Source of the DNA: a bacterium
Lineage (GTDB): Bacteria; Sumerlaeota; Sumerlaeia; SLMS01
Length of the DNA stretch: 34,572 nt
Direction of reading: 5' to 3'
Assembly: GCA_030431385.1 (NCBI GenBank)
Contig: JAUIJJ010000002.1
Span: 1 to 34,572 of the forward strand
In this document: positions 1 to 8,554 of the stretch, in pieces
Layout: each line of letters begins with the position of its first letter
Position numbering within the stretch: position 1 is the stretch's first letter
Position numbers and translations under genes: made by a program
The notes under the pieces: generated by a model
What the model was told of the DNA's origin: nothing
Databases searched by the model: none
Seen by the model: the letters and a program-made list of their open reading frames with translations, nothing else

Positions 1-1
1 A

Positions 2-946
2 CTCTTCGGTGAAGACGTCGCCTACAAGGGCGGGGTTTACAATGTCACTGGTGGCCTGCAGAAGACATTCGGCGAAGGCCGCGTTTGGGATTCCCTCCTG
101 GATGAAACAATGATCCTCGGAATGGCTGGTGGAGCCGCGCATCTCGGGATGCTACCAATGCCAGAGATTCAGTACCTCGCCTATTACCACAACGCCGAAG
201 ATCAGATTCGCGGCGAGGCGTGTTCACTTCAGTTTTTCTCCAAAGCGCAATTCGCGTGTCCGATGATGGTGAGAATTCAAGGCTGGGGTTACCAAAAGGG
301 GTTCGGCGGCCATTTCCATAACGACAACTCCATTGCCGCGCTGCGGGACGTTCCCGGACTGATCATCGCAACCGCCTCGCGCGGCGACGATGCGGTCAAG
401 ATCATGCGAACACTAATGGCGCTGGGAAAAGTCAGCGGCCGCGTTTCCATCATCATCGATCCGATTGCTCTCTATATGACAAAAGACCTCCACGAAGCGA
501 AAGACGGGCTTTGGAACTTCGACTACCCACCAACTAATGAATCAATTCCTCTCGGCGAGGGTTGCATTTACCACGAGGACGCCAAAGACCTCACGATTGT
601 CAGCTTCGCTAATGGGTTATATATGTCTCTGCGAGCCGCAAAGATTCTGAAGGAGCAGCACGGGATTAACGCACGGGTCGTCGACCTGCGCTGGCTCAAT
701 CCGCTCAATGAAGAATTCATCGCGGAACAGGCATCCGCAACGGGGCGTGTTTTGGTGGTTGATGAAAGTAGAAAGACCGGTGGGCTTGGTGAGGCGATTA
801 TGGCAATCGTCTACGAACGCACGGAAAACGTGAACGCGAAGCGAATCAATGCCATCGACACCTACGTCCCGCTAGGCCCCGCAGCCAACCTCGTCCAACC
901 AACAGAAGAAGATGTTATTGATGCAGCGGTTCAACTGATGAAGTAG
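2..946 (+). CDS. 2-oxoacid (pyruvate/branched-chain) dehydrogenase E1 component, beta-subunit-like, 5'-truncated by window edge
   Basis: Frame is open from base 2 (LFGEDVAYKGGVYNVTGGLQKTFGEGRVWD...); transketolase-like pyrimidine-binding and C-terminal motifs (GxxGGxHFHNDNS..., ...RVVDLRWLNPLNEE..., VVDESRKTGGLGEAI). Confidence 0.88.
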   Translation, partial: LFGEDVAYKGGVYNVTGGLQKTFGEGRVWDSLLDETMILGMAGGAAHLGMLPMPEIQYLAYYHNAEDQIRGEACSLQFFSKAQFACPMMVRIQGWGYQKGFGGHFHNDNSIAALRDVPGLIIATASRGDDAVKIMRTLMALGKVSGRVSIIIDPIALYMTKDLHEAKDGLWNFDYPPTNESIPLGEGCIYHEDAKDLTIVSFANGLYMSLRAAKILKEQHGINARVVDLRWLNPLNEEFIAEQASATGRVLVVDESRKTGGLGEAIMAIVYERTENVNAKRINAIDTYVPLGPAANLVQPTEEDVIDAAVQLMK

Positions 947-955
947 TTATTTTAG

Positions 956-985
956 CCACAGATGAACGAGGATGAACACAGATTT
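956..985. repeat. Short CACAGATGAAC/GGATGAACACAGAT-type intergenic repeat
   Basis: ccacagatgaacgaggatgaacacagattta: approximately 10-12 nt periodic CAGATGAACA units just after the E1 stop codon; a related decayed copy lies at 33666-33695. Confidence 0.5.
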
Positions 986-1122
986 ATAGCACCAAAGGGG
1001 AATTCCACTTTTTGGCAGAGTAGATGAATCAAAGGTTGCCGGGAAACCATACATAACACCAGGTGATTCACGCAGAGCCATCTGGTAGGTCTTGAACACA
1101 AAACGAAATAAATCCCTCGAAA

Positions 1123-1170
1123 AGTCCCGGCAGGGACTCAACAATCATAGCCCCGGAATTTGTTCCGGGG
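1123..1170. repeat. REP-like double-hairpin element (copy 1)
   Basis: AGTCCC-GGCA-GGGACT (1123-1138) followed by CCCCGGAA-TTTG-TTCCGGGG (1151-1170), both perfect stems; 1135-1170 matches copy 2 at 30/36 bases. Confidence 0.65.
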
Positions 1171-1211
1171 TGGGCAACGACCGGACAACCGAACCCCGGG
1201 AGAGGTGCAAC

Positions 1212-1400
1212 TTACCTTATCCCCCAGTCCCCTAAGTCCAACCGACCCGCAAGCTCGTGTTTGTTCCGCGTATCTCCGCTGGCGCAGGGGCGACTAGCGG
1301 GTGCACATGACTCCTCAATGAAGATCGGTTGACGGCGATTGCCGCGATGAGTCACATGGTGAGCTGTACATGGGATGACGACACGCGAACGGCGAGCCAT
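1212..1400 (-). pseudogene. REP-associated tyrosine transposase (RAYT, Y1_Tnp family) N-terminal remnant
   Basis: MARRSRVVIPCTAHHVTHRGNRRQPIFIEES resembles the RAYT N-terminus (MARxxRxVxPGxxHHVTQRGNRRQxxFxEES); after about 31 aa (1308-1400) similarity is lost and no HUH/catalytic Tyr region follows. Confidence 0.75.
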
Positions 1401-1589
1401 GGAATGTAGCTCCCTGACATTGAGTGTGTTGACTACAACTGGGATATTGAGGAGCACCAGATGAGACCACTGAACTATCCCCTCGCTTTCGACACGCCAC
1501 GTTCGATAGTATTTTCCCGTTCGACAGAATTGAAGCGAGGCACTCACTACATGACTTTTCGACCGAGGGAATCATAGCTGGGAGTTTGA

Positions 1590-2045
1590 ATGATGTCACT
1601 TTCTACTCTCGAGAATAGAATAGTCCCATTCGCACTGGGATTAGTAGCTGTGGTTTTCTGTATTCTCTTTGTCCCTATTCTCTTCAACACGAAAGAGCGT
1701 CGTTTGGCACTTGATAACTCTATAGTTCAGGATTGGGGCATTCAAATGCATGGCCTTGATGTTATTGATTCCAGATACTTTTCAGCTGGGGGAGTTGACA
1801 ATAGTAACAGTCTATACATAGCGTTTGTGTTTGAATGCGACGCCGCATCATATACCAAGTTCGTCGATTTCAACGGATTGCTTCCCATACAAAATCCCCG
1901 AGAGTATGTGAAGTTGTCTCTAAGCTCCGATTTGTTTGAAAGCGGAATGCAGGTAGACGAATCGTTGATGGTGAGAAACGGAACTAGAGTTTTTGTCTCG
2001 AAGGATTTTCAGAAGCGCCGTGCATACATGGAGACACACCGGTAG
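1590..2045 (+). CDS. Hypothetical protein with N-terminal transmembrane segment
   Basis: 151-aa ORF, hydrophobic IVPFALGLVAVVFCILFVPIL near the N-terminus, locally lower GC than surroundings. Confidence 0.6.
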   Translation: MMSLSTLENRIVPFALGLVAVVFCILFVPILFNTKERRLALDNSIVQDWGIQMHGLDVIDSRYFSAGGVDNSNSLYIAFVFECDAASYTKFVDFNGLLPIQNPREYVKLSLSSDLFESGMQVDESLMVRNGTRVFVSKDFQKRRAYMETHR

Positions 2046-2100
2046 CCGAGCGATCCGTGCAGCCGCCTGTGATTCCGACATACAAGGAGGTTTTGGTTCC

Positions 2101-2538
2101 ATGAGTTCACACAGAAGAAAAGTGGCGTTTGTACTGGCGCTATCCTTCCTGCTGTTCCTGTATACAGTTGTGATGCTCTCGAAGAGCAATGATGTACAGT
2201 CGATGCAGGTGAATCCCGAAGTGATAGCCGGTTATGCACACGATCTCGGATTTTCATGCCGTTATTATTTTATCACTGAGGATATGTTGCCCAAGGCATA
2301 TTCGAACCTCACTACTCCATTCAACTATGTAGGGGGGGCCCCCCACCACGTACTCAAAAGGTTCAATAGACTTGATTTCGAGTATGTATTTAGAGAAAAC
2401 GGTGTGTTCTTCGTATATGGAGGAAAGAATGGTGAACTAGAGACGGATTTGAGCGTTGGCGACTCATTCTCTCCAAAGGGAGACGATCTAGTGTATACAA
2501 TCTGTACTATCGAGGAGCTCGAAAGAATTTATCATTAG
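2101..2538 (+). CDS. Hypothetical membrane-anchored protein
   Basis: ATG at 2101 preceded by AAGGAGG (about 2083-2091); N-terminal TM VAFVLALSFLLFLYTVVML; contains a G7C6 homopolymer junction. Start chosen inside the longer 1993-2538 ORF. Confidence 0.65.
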   Translation: MSSHRRKVAFVLALSFLLFLYTVVMLSKSNDVQSMQVNPEVIAGYAHDLGFSCRYYFITEDMLPKAYSNLTTPFNYVGGAPHHVLKRFNRLDFEYVFRENGVFFVYGGKNGELETDLSVGDSFSPKGDDLVYTICTIEELERIYH

Positions 2539-2688
2539 CAGTTCAAGACTATCTTTCTGACCTTCCCCCATTCATCCTAACTCCTTGCTTGCAACTGGCC
2601 CCCTCCCCAAAACGGCTCCACGTTCGATGAGAGTTTTCGTACACATTCTCTGACCTGAAGGAGGTCAGATAGATGAGACGGCGGAGAG

Positions 2689-2724
2689 GACTCAACATTC
2701 GTGGCTCCGGAATTTACTCCGGGG
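2689..2724. repeat. REP-like hairpin element (copy 2)
   Basis: gactcaacattcgtggctccggaatttactccgggg; 30/36 identical to 1135-1170; imperfect CTCCGGA/TCCGGGG stem. An additional TGACCT-GAAGG-AGGTCA hairpin lies at 2651-2667. Confidence 0.6.
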
Positions 2725-2742
2725 CGCGCATACGTCGGTGCG

Positions 2743-4095
2743 TTACTCTGCCGAGGCTTGGATGCTTTTGATCTCTTCTTCCAGATCGATGAGCGCTTTT
2801 TTGATGTCCAGATCGCTCGACTGGAGAATCGATTCGACGGTTCGACTCACGTTGCTGCGGACTGATTCCCAATACAGTACCCGCGGCTCGAAGGTTGCAT
2901 GGGGAAGGGTTGCGATGGCGTTGGCGAAGCTGATGTCGCGTTCGAGGTGCTCACTCAATAGTGGCACATCGAGGGCGCTCTGGCGCACGGGCATGTAACC
3001 TGTCGCCTGCGCCCATTGAGCGGTGATCTCCGGGCTTGTTAGAAACTTCAAAAACTCCCATGCGCCCTGCTGAACTTCCTCGGGTTGGTTGTTGTATATT
3101 GCGATATTTGTTCCCTGCATCAACGTGTGACCTTCAGTTGATTCGTTGCGGCTAGGAATCTCGTAGGCGCGCCAGATGAACTTATTACCAACTGCGCGGT
3201 CGTTGTAGGTAAATGATGCGGTCGAGCCAATATACATACCAATGCGCTCGGAGCCGAACACGCTGTTAAGGTATGCGGTTTCTACATAGCCTACTCGGGC
3301 GCCCCCCTCGTTTGTGCCACCAACGAGGTCGCGTAGAAACTCCATCGCCTCGATCGAAAGAGGTGATGTTAGCAGCGCTTCAGACGTTTCCTCGTTCATC
3401 AATTGCGAGCCCGCTGACATCAATTGAACTGTAAAGTCCTCGATATAGGGGCGTGTGGCGAACCCGTAACGCTCTGGCTTGTCCGCGCCTTCAGGAAGGA
3501 CCGTCATTTCCTCGGCGAGCTGCATGAACTCGTCCCAGGTGTGCGGCGGCTCGTCCCAGCCAAGCTCCTCCATCAACGTTTGATTCACATAGAGTACATA
3601 TACTGATTTGTTGAAGGGCAGCGTCACGATCTCGCTCTGCCCCGTCTTCAGATTCTTCATGGAGTTTTCGGCGATCATCACCGGCCAATAATCAGGGAGA
3701 ACTTTGGCGAACTCGGGATCGTTGTCGATGAAGTCCTGAACGGGCGTCAGGAAGTCGTAGCGGTAAAAGCGCGTCGACCACCCAGGATACGCCTGTGAGG
3801 CAGCCGGGTTCCGTTTCGCATAGAGCGACGCGATGAGCTTTTGGCTGAGGGAGTTGTAGTTCCCTTGGTAGATCCCCTCGACTCGATAGGTGTCCTGACT
3901 GTGGTTGAACTGATCGATGATATCCATCAGCTCCTCGCCCTGGCTCTTGCCCATGGCGTGCCAAAACTCGACGACGATCCTGCCGTCGGCGGTCTTGCCG
4001 GGCTCCGCGTTGCCTTGGGTGCAGGCGGATATCAGTGCGACACCGAGCAGCAAAAGAGTGGCGATGGCCGCGATGAGATAGCGTTGACGAAGCAT
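2743..4095 (-). CDS. ABC transporter extracellular substrate-binding lipoprotein (sugar / glycerol-phosphate type)
   Basis: 450 aa; lipobox-like LISAC; VVEFWHAMGKSQGEELMDIIDQFN and the general solute-binding family 1 layout; SD GGGAGG upstream of the ATG. Confidence 0.88.
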   Translation of the reverse strand: MLRQRYLIAAIATLLLLGVALISACTQGNAEPGKTADGRIVVEFWHAMGKSQGEELMDIIDQFNHSQDTYRVEGIYQGNYNSLSQKLIASLYAKRNPAASQAYPGWSTRFYRYDFLTPVQDFIDNDPEFAKVLPDYWPVMIAENSMKNLKTGQSEIVTLPFNKSVYVLYVNQTLMEELGWDEPPHTWDEFMQLAEEMTVLPEGADKPERYGFATRPYIEDFTVQLMSAGSQLMNEETSEALLTSPLSIEAMEFLRDLVGGTNEGGARVGYVETAYLNSVFGSERIGMYIGSTASFTYNDRAVGNKFIWRAYEIPSRNESTEGHTLMQGTNIAIYNNQPEEVQQGAWEFLKFLTSPEITAQWAQATGYMPVRQSALDVPLLSEHLERDISFANAIATLPHATFEPRVLYWESVRSNVSRTVESILQSSDLDIKKALIDLEEEIKSIQASAE

Positions 4096-4324
4096 GGGGA
4101 GGACCTCCCGGGCGGTATGCGGGAAGGCTACGAAAGCTCTCCCCGCCGCGCAAGTGGCGTTGTATCACCAAGCCCAAAACATGAAATCGAGGCCACCTGT
4201 TGACCATCCTCCGGGGGAAGGGGTCTCTTTTTCCTCCAACCGAATTGTGGTCGGTGACACTTACTTATCGAAGGTCCGGCGGGAGAACCTGCCGGGGAAC
4301 TTGCGGAAACGATGGCGAACACCT

Positions 4325-4921
4325 GTGAAGAGTAGCGAGCCAACGACCTTGTACGAGCGCTCCCTCGAGGGCGACACCGAGGCATTCTGGGAGTTGATCA
4401 GGCCCAGCGAACGGCTGATTTTTGCCGCCGCGCTGGGTGTGATGAAGGACCAGGAACGCGCCCAAGACGTCGTTCACGACGTTTATGTGCGTGCCTTCAC
4501 GACGCTGGGAAACCTGCGATCGCCGAGCAAGCTGAGCTGGTGGCTCTACTCCATGGGCAGAAACGTCGCCCATGAACACCTGCGCAAGCAGGGGCGCCAG
4601 GAGAAGCTCGCCACCGATCCCCGCTCCCGACCAGAAGTCATTTCCGTTCCTGAGATGATGATCCACGAGGAAGAGCTGATCATGTTGAGCGAGGCGATGG
4701 CGGACATGCCAGAGGCACACCGCGAGGTTCTCACGCTCAAGTACATGAACGGATTTTCCTGCAAGGAAATCGCCCAAACGCTGGAAATCGGTGTGGAAGC
4801 GGCAAAATCAAGGCTTTTCGAAGCGCGCAAGTTACTGCGCAAACGTATGAAGGCCGCCGGGAAACCGGCCGCCAATGCTCCCGTGGCAAGCCGCGGTGTA
4901 CAGAAAACGGGCGGCAACTAG
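4325..4921 (+). CDS. ECF-type RNA polymerase sigma factor
   Basis: Region 2 (LEGDTEAFWELIRPSERLIFAAALGVMKDQERAQDVVHDVYVRAFTTL) and region 4 (MPEAHREVLTLKYMNGFSCKEIAQTLEIGVEAAKSRLFEARKLLRKRM). The ORF is open from 4094; true start uncertain (GTG 4325 or TTG 4349 are candidates, no strong SD). Confidence 0.85.
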   Translation: MKSSEPTTLYERSLEGDTEAFWELIRPSERLIFAAALGVMKDQERAQDVVHDVYVRAFTTLGNLRSPSKLSWWLYSMGRNVAHEHLRKQGRQEKLATDPRSRPEVISVPEMMIHEEELIMLSEAMADMPEAHREVLTLKYMNGFSCKEIAQTLEIGVEAAKSRLFEARKLLRKRMKAAGKPAANAPVASRGVQKTGGN

Positions 4922-4939
4922 CCGCCAGGGGTGCTTCAC

Positions 4940-7531
4940 ATGAGCATCGAACAGATGGAAGAAAAGATTCTCGACTACCTCGAGGGCGACCTCGCTCACG
5001 AGGAAGAACAGGCTCTCCTCGCCGAGATCGAGGCGAACGCGGAGTATGGTGCCCTGCTGGAAGAGTACCGCCAGCAAGACCGCCAGCTCGAAACGTGGTT
5101 CCGCGCCTCGCTTGGTGAGATGGAGAAAAAGGCGCGCCGACCAGACCTGAGTGGTCTCCCCGGCGTGATCATGCCTGTCCGCCGGTCGCGCACTGAACGG
5201 CGGAAGATGGCGTGGACGCTGAGCGCTGTCGCTGCCGTCCTCCTCGTCGTCGTCACGACGATCCCCTTCGTCCTGAACAAAGACAAGGGCCAGCAGCTTG
5301 GCGCCGTGCTCTCATTCGAGGGCCGCCCGCAGACGCTGGTGGAAGGTCACGTCGTCGACCTCTCCAACGACTTTACATTTCAGAAAGCTGTCAACCGGCT
5401 GAAGACTCCTGCGGACAGCTGGATTTCCGTCGCGCTGCCTGATGATGGTAGCCGATTCGAGATGAACGCAAACTCCTCGGTCACGCTGAAGCCACAGAGC
5501 GCGCTGCCGGATCTGGAGCTGGATCGCGGCGAGGTGCTCGTGAGCGCCAAGTCCGGCAATGTCAAGGTTGTAACCCCACAGATCGAAGTCGCCGGCTCCG
5601 ATTCTGTCTTTAGCGTCGTGCGCGGCTTGCGCGGCTCTGAGGTCGGTGTCCTTTCCGGCTCGGTGGAGCTGCTCCACGAGGGCACGCGTCGGCAACTTGC
5701 GGCTGGCGAGACCTTCAGCAGCCTCGGCTCGCGCCCGGAACCGATCATTCGCCGCGTGGCCTGGAGCCCCAATCGGGACCAGTGGATCGCCGCCATTCCC
5801 CAGCAGCTCACGCCGACGAACACGTCTGCGACGGATACCGCGACGCCGGCGGGTGCGCCTGTTCCCGTGAAGATTATCCCCGCTGAAGTGACCGCATCCG
5901 AAGCAGTCTCGCAGCCGACCGTGATCTCGAACTTCAGCAAGGACGTCGCGTTCGGCACGAAGCTGCTCCCTGCGGATGTTTTCTCGGTCGTAGAGATTCG
6001 CAGCATCGAGGAACTTCTCGCGCCGCTTGGAGCCAGCAACTTTGCGGAGCTCGTCACCCGTGAGAACATTCATAAGGTGATGGAGTCGGTGATCCAATCG
6101 GCGGACGTGCCCAAGGAGCAGATCGAGACTGTGGCGTGGCGGATCGAAAACGTTCTCCTCTCGCCAGATATCCGAACTTTGCTCGAATCGCTCAACGCTT
6201 CGTTCTCCTTCGGCATCACCGAGCACGGCCCGGTCATGGTCGCAGACCTCGGGCAGCGCGCGCCGGACGTCGCAGAGATCGTTAACTACCGCCTGCAGCC
6301 GATTCTGACCGCTTTCCTCGACGAGGACATGCGCCCCTGGGTCGCCGTCGAAAACGGCTTCCTGCTGCTTGCCAGAGGCCGCAGCGATTTTGAGGAGATG
6401 TCCTCTGCGGCGAAGAGCGCCAGAGCTGGTGGCTTTGGCAAGTCCGAGTTCCTCGGTGAAATCCGAGACTCCATCGCAGGCAGCCCGTTCTATGTCGTCC
6501 TCAATATCGAGAAAATGCGAGACACGTTGACGGAGAAGGTCGCCGGCGAACGCGGTCGCGCAGAAGTCAACACGGGCCTCAAGCGCCTCGGCCTGGCCAA
6601 CATGAAGGGGCTCGTCGCATCGACTGGTCTGGGGGATCAGGCCAGCAACCAGGCGCTGCGCCTTTTCTTCGAGGACGAGCGCGAGGGGCTCATGAGTTGG
6701 ATCGCCGAGCCGGGGCCGCTGGCCTCCCTCGACCTCTTCTCACCCGACGCGCACCTCGTGACGGCAATGAAAGTCCGCCGCCCGGCGGAGGTGCTTCAAG
6801 AAGTCCTCGGTTGGATCAACTCCAGCAGCAGCAAGGTCGCCGTTCCCCATACCGCACGGCAGATCGACCTGTTCCGGAACCTCAGCAAGACGCTCGGAAA
6901 CGAAATCGCGGTCGGGCTTGAGAACCCGCTCCTTCCGATCCCTAATGTGAAAGTGGCGATTGAAGTTCTGGACCCCGACGGCTTCCACGACGGAATGCTG
7001 GCGCTGCTCGACGAGATCTGGCTGTCCGGCTCCCCGGCGGCGAGAGTGACCGCCGACACCGAAGAATATCGCGGCCACCTGATCGTCGATTTCCAGTACC
7101 CCGGCGTCCCGTTTGGGCTGAGCTACGCCATCGTGAACGACTTCGTGGTGATCGGGCCGGGTAGGGCCTTCGTCAAGAATACGATCGATATCGCGATCGG
7201 TGGCCGATCGCTTTCGACGCAGCACGCGTTTCAAGAAAGCCTGCCCGCGAGGAGCGGCTCCCACGTTTCCTGGCTGACGTACCTCTCCGTCGACCAGGAC
7301 GTGGCTCAGGCCATCGAAACCCTCAACAGCATGCTTCCGTCGGAAACGCCGATGAACTTCACGCAGCTCAAAAACATGGGCGGAGGGAAGGCGACGGTCG
7401 CCTATGCCATTGCCCACGAGAAAACCATCGACTTCTTTGTTGAGGGCGTTCGGGTTGGTGACTTCGAAATGACCACCGCGATTCCGGTGGTGGCCAATTG
7501 GCTGCAACAGAAGCCCGGCGCTTTCCAGTAA
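4940..7531 (+). CDS. Putative anti-sigma / FecR-domain transmembrane protein with large extracytoplasmic C-terminal domain (possibly DUF3352-like)
   Basis: 863 aa from ATG 4940; acidic helical N-terminus, TM WTLSAVAAVLLVVVTTIPFVL, FecR-like region (...VALPDDGSRFEMNANSSVTLKPQSALPDLELDRGEVLVSAKSGNVKVVTPQIEVAGSDSVFSVVR...), then about 580 aa of unrecognised sequence; immediately downstream of the ECF sigma gene. Confidence 0.8.
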   Translation: MSIEQMEEKILDYLEGDLAHEEEQALLAEIEANAEYGALLEEYRQQDRQLETWFRASLGEMEKKARRPDLSGLPGVIMPVRRSRTERRKMAWTLSAVAAVLLVVVTTIPFVLNKDKGQQLGAVLSFEGRPQTLVEGHVVDLSNDFTFQKAVNRLKTPADSWISVALPDDGSRFEMNANSSVTLKPQSALPDLELDRGEVLVSAKSGNVKVVTPQIEVAGSDSVFSVVRGLRGSEVGVLSGSVELLHEGTRRQLAAGETFSSLGSRPEPIIRRVAWSPNRDQWIAAIPQQLTPTNTSATDTATPAGAPVPVKIIPAEVTASEAVSQPTVISNFSKDVAFGTKLLPADVFSVVEIRSIEELLAPLGASNFAELVTRENIHKVMESVIQSADVPKEQIETVAWRIENVLLSPDIRTLLESLNASFSFGITEHGPVMVADLGQRAPDVAEIVNYRLQPILTAFLDEDMRPWVAVENGFLLLARGRSDFEEMSSAAKSARAGGFGKSEFLGEIRDSIAGSPFYVVLNIEKMRDTLTEKVAGERGRAEVNTGLKRLGLANMKGLVASTGLGDQASNQALRLFFEDEREGLMSWIAEPGPLASLDLFSPDAHLVTAMKVRRPAEVLQEVLGWINSSSSKVAVPHTARQIDLFRNLSKTLGNEIAVGLENPLLPIPNVKVAIEVLDPDGFHDGMLALLDEIWLSGSPAARVTADTEEYRGHLIVDFQYPGVPFGLSYAIVNDFVVIGPGRAFVKNTIDIAIGGRSLSTQHAFQESLPARSGSHVSWLTYLSVDQDVAQAIETLNSMLPSETPMNFTQLKNMGGGKATVAYAIAHEKTIDFFVEGVRVGDFEMTTAIPVVANWLQQKPGAFQ

Positions 7532-7546
7532 GTAGCAAAAAAACAT

Positions 7547-7576
7547 CGGCCGGGCTTGAATTCGTTGGCCCGGCCG
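7547..7576. promoter_or_regulatory. GC-rich hairpin between the FecR-domain gene and the ABC cassette (attenuator/processing site candidate)
   Basis: Perfect 9-bp inverted repeat CGGCCGGGC (7547-7555) / GCCCGGCCG (7568-7576), 12-nt loop, no downstream U-tract. Confidence 0.5.
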
Positions 7577-7615
7577 CTGTACTACTCCCAAAATCCTGAG
7601 ACGAAAGTACGGGAA

Positions 7616-8554
7616 ATGTTTATCGAACTCGACAAGCTGACCGTGAATTACGGCAAGCGACGGGTGCTCAACCAGATGGACGCGCAGATCGCGGGGCGCT
7701 CGGTCGGGTTGCTAGGTCCGAACGGGGCTGGCAAGTCAACGCTGATCAAGACCCTGCTCGGCTTCATCAAACCCGTCGGCGGGACCGCGCGGGTCCTCGG
7801 TCACGATGTCCGGTCCGAGGCAATGCGCATCCGACAGATCATCGGCTACATGCCGGAGCACGCGAGCTACATCGCCGGCTTGAGCGCAGTGCGGCTGCTG
7901 AGGTATCTCGGCGAGTTGGCCGGTCTCGATTCCACCGCCGCAATGGAGCGCGCCCACGAGGTGCTCTTCTACGTCGGCATGGGCGAGCTGCGCTACCGCC
8001 CCGTCGAAACGCTTTCACTCGGTAATCAGCAGCGCGTCAAACTCGCTCAGGCGCTCGTTCACGGCCCCAAGATTCTCATCCTCGACGAGCCAACCAACGC
8101 CCTCGACCCCGACGGGCGAAACGAGATGCTGCAACTCGTGCGCGACATTGGCCGAATCTCCGGCAGCCACGTCATCATGTGTTCGCACATTCTTCACGAC
8201 GTGGAGTTCTGCTGCGAATCCGTGGCAGTCATTAACAAGGGACGCATCGTTCTAACCGGCGAGATCGCAGAGCTGCGCCGCGAGGACTTGCGCGTTTACG
8301 ACCTCGAGATCATCGGAAACTCCGAGCGCTTTCTCGGGGCGGTCGCCTCTATGGGCTGGACCTGCAACGCGAACGATCGCGGAGGAATCCGCATCGAGAT
8401 GCCAGAAGACGGCGACACGCGATCTATCTTCAAACTCGCTCGTGAGTTGAACGTACAGCTTCGCCACCTTCACTATAAGAAGGATTCGCTAGAGGACATC
8501 TTCGTGAATGCGTTGGCGGAGTCGGAAAGGACGGCCCCCTATGCCGGTGCATGA
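7616..8554 (+). CDS. ABC transporter ATP-binding protein (ABC-2/NatA type)
   Basis: Walker A GPNGAGKST, signature LSLGNQQRVKLAQAL, Walker B ILILDEPTNALD; ATG 7616 chosen inside the longer ORF 7556-8554. Confidence 0.92.
   Translation: MFIELDKLTVNYGKRRVLNQMDAQIAGRSVGLLGPNGAGKSTLIKTLLGFIKPVGGTARVLGHDVRSEAMRIRQIIGYMPEHASYIAGLSAVRLLRYLGELAGLDSTAAMERAHEVLFYVGMGELRYRPVETLSLGNQQRVKLAQALVHGPKILILDEPTNALDPDGRNEMLQLVRDIGRISGSHVIMCSHILHDVEFCCESVAVINKGRIVLTGEIAELRREDLRVYDLEIIGNSERFLGAVASMGWTCNANDRGGIRIEMPEDGDTRSIFKLARELNVQLRHLHYKKDSLEDIFVNALAESERTAPYAGA

Noticed and set aside
947-1144. 65-aa minus-strand ORF
   Set aside because: Composed of the periodic intergenic repeat and the REP-like element; not coding.
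4200-4310. Possible autoregulated ECF -35 (GGAAC) or sigma-70 TTGACC box before the sigma gene
   Set aside because: Could not pair any -35 with a convincing -10 at proper spacing; too speculative without TSS data.
5312-7591. Long minus-strand ORFs (5312-6226, 5380-6069, 6740-7591) opposite the FecR-domain gene
   Set aside because: Antisense to a coherent 866-codon ORF; Arg-rich composition, no recognisable domain.
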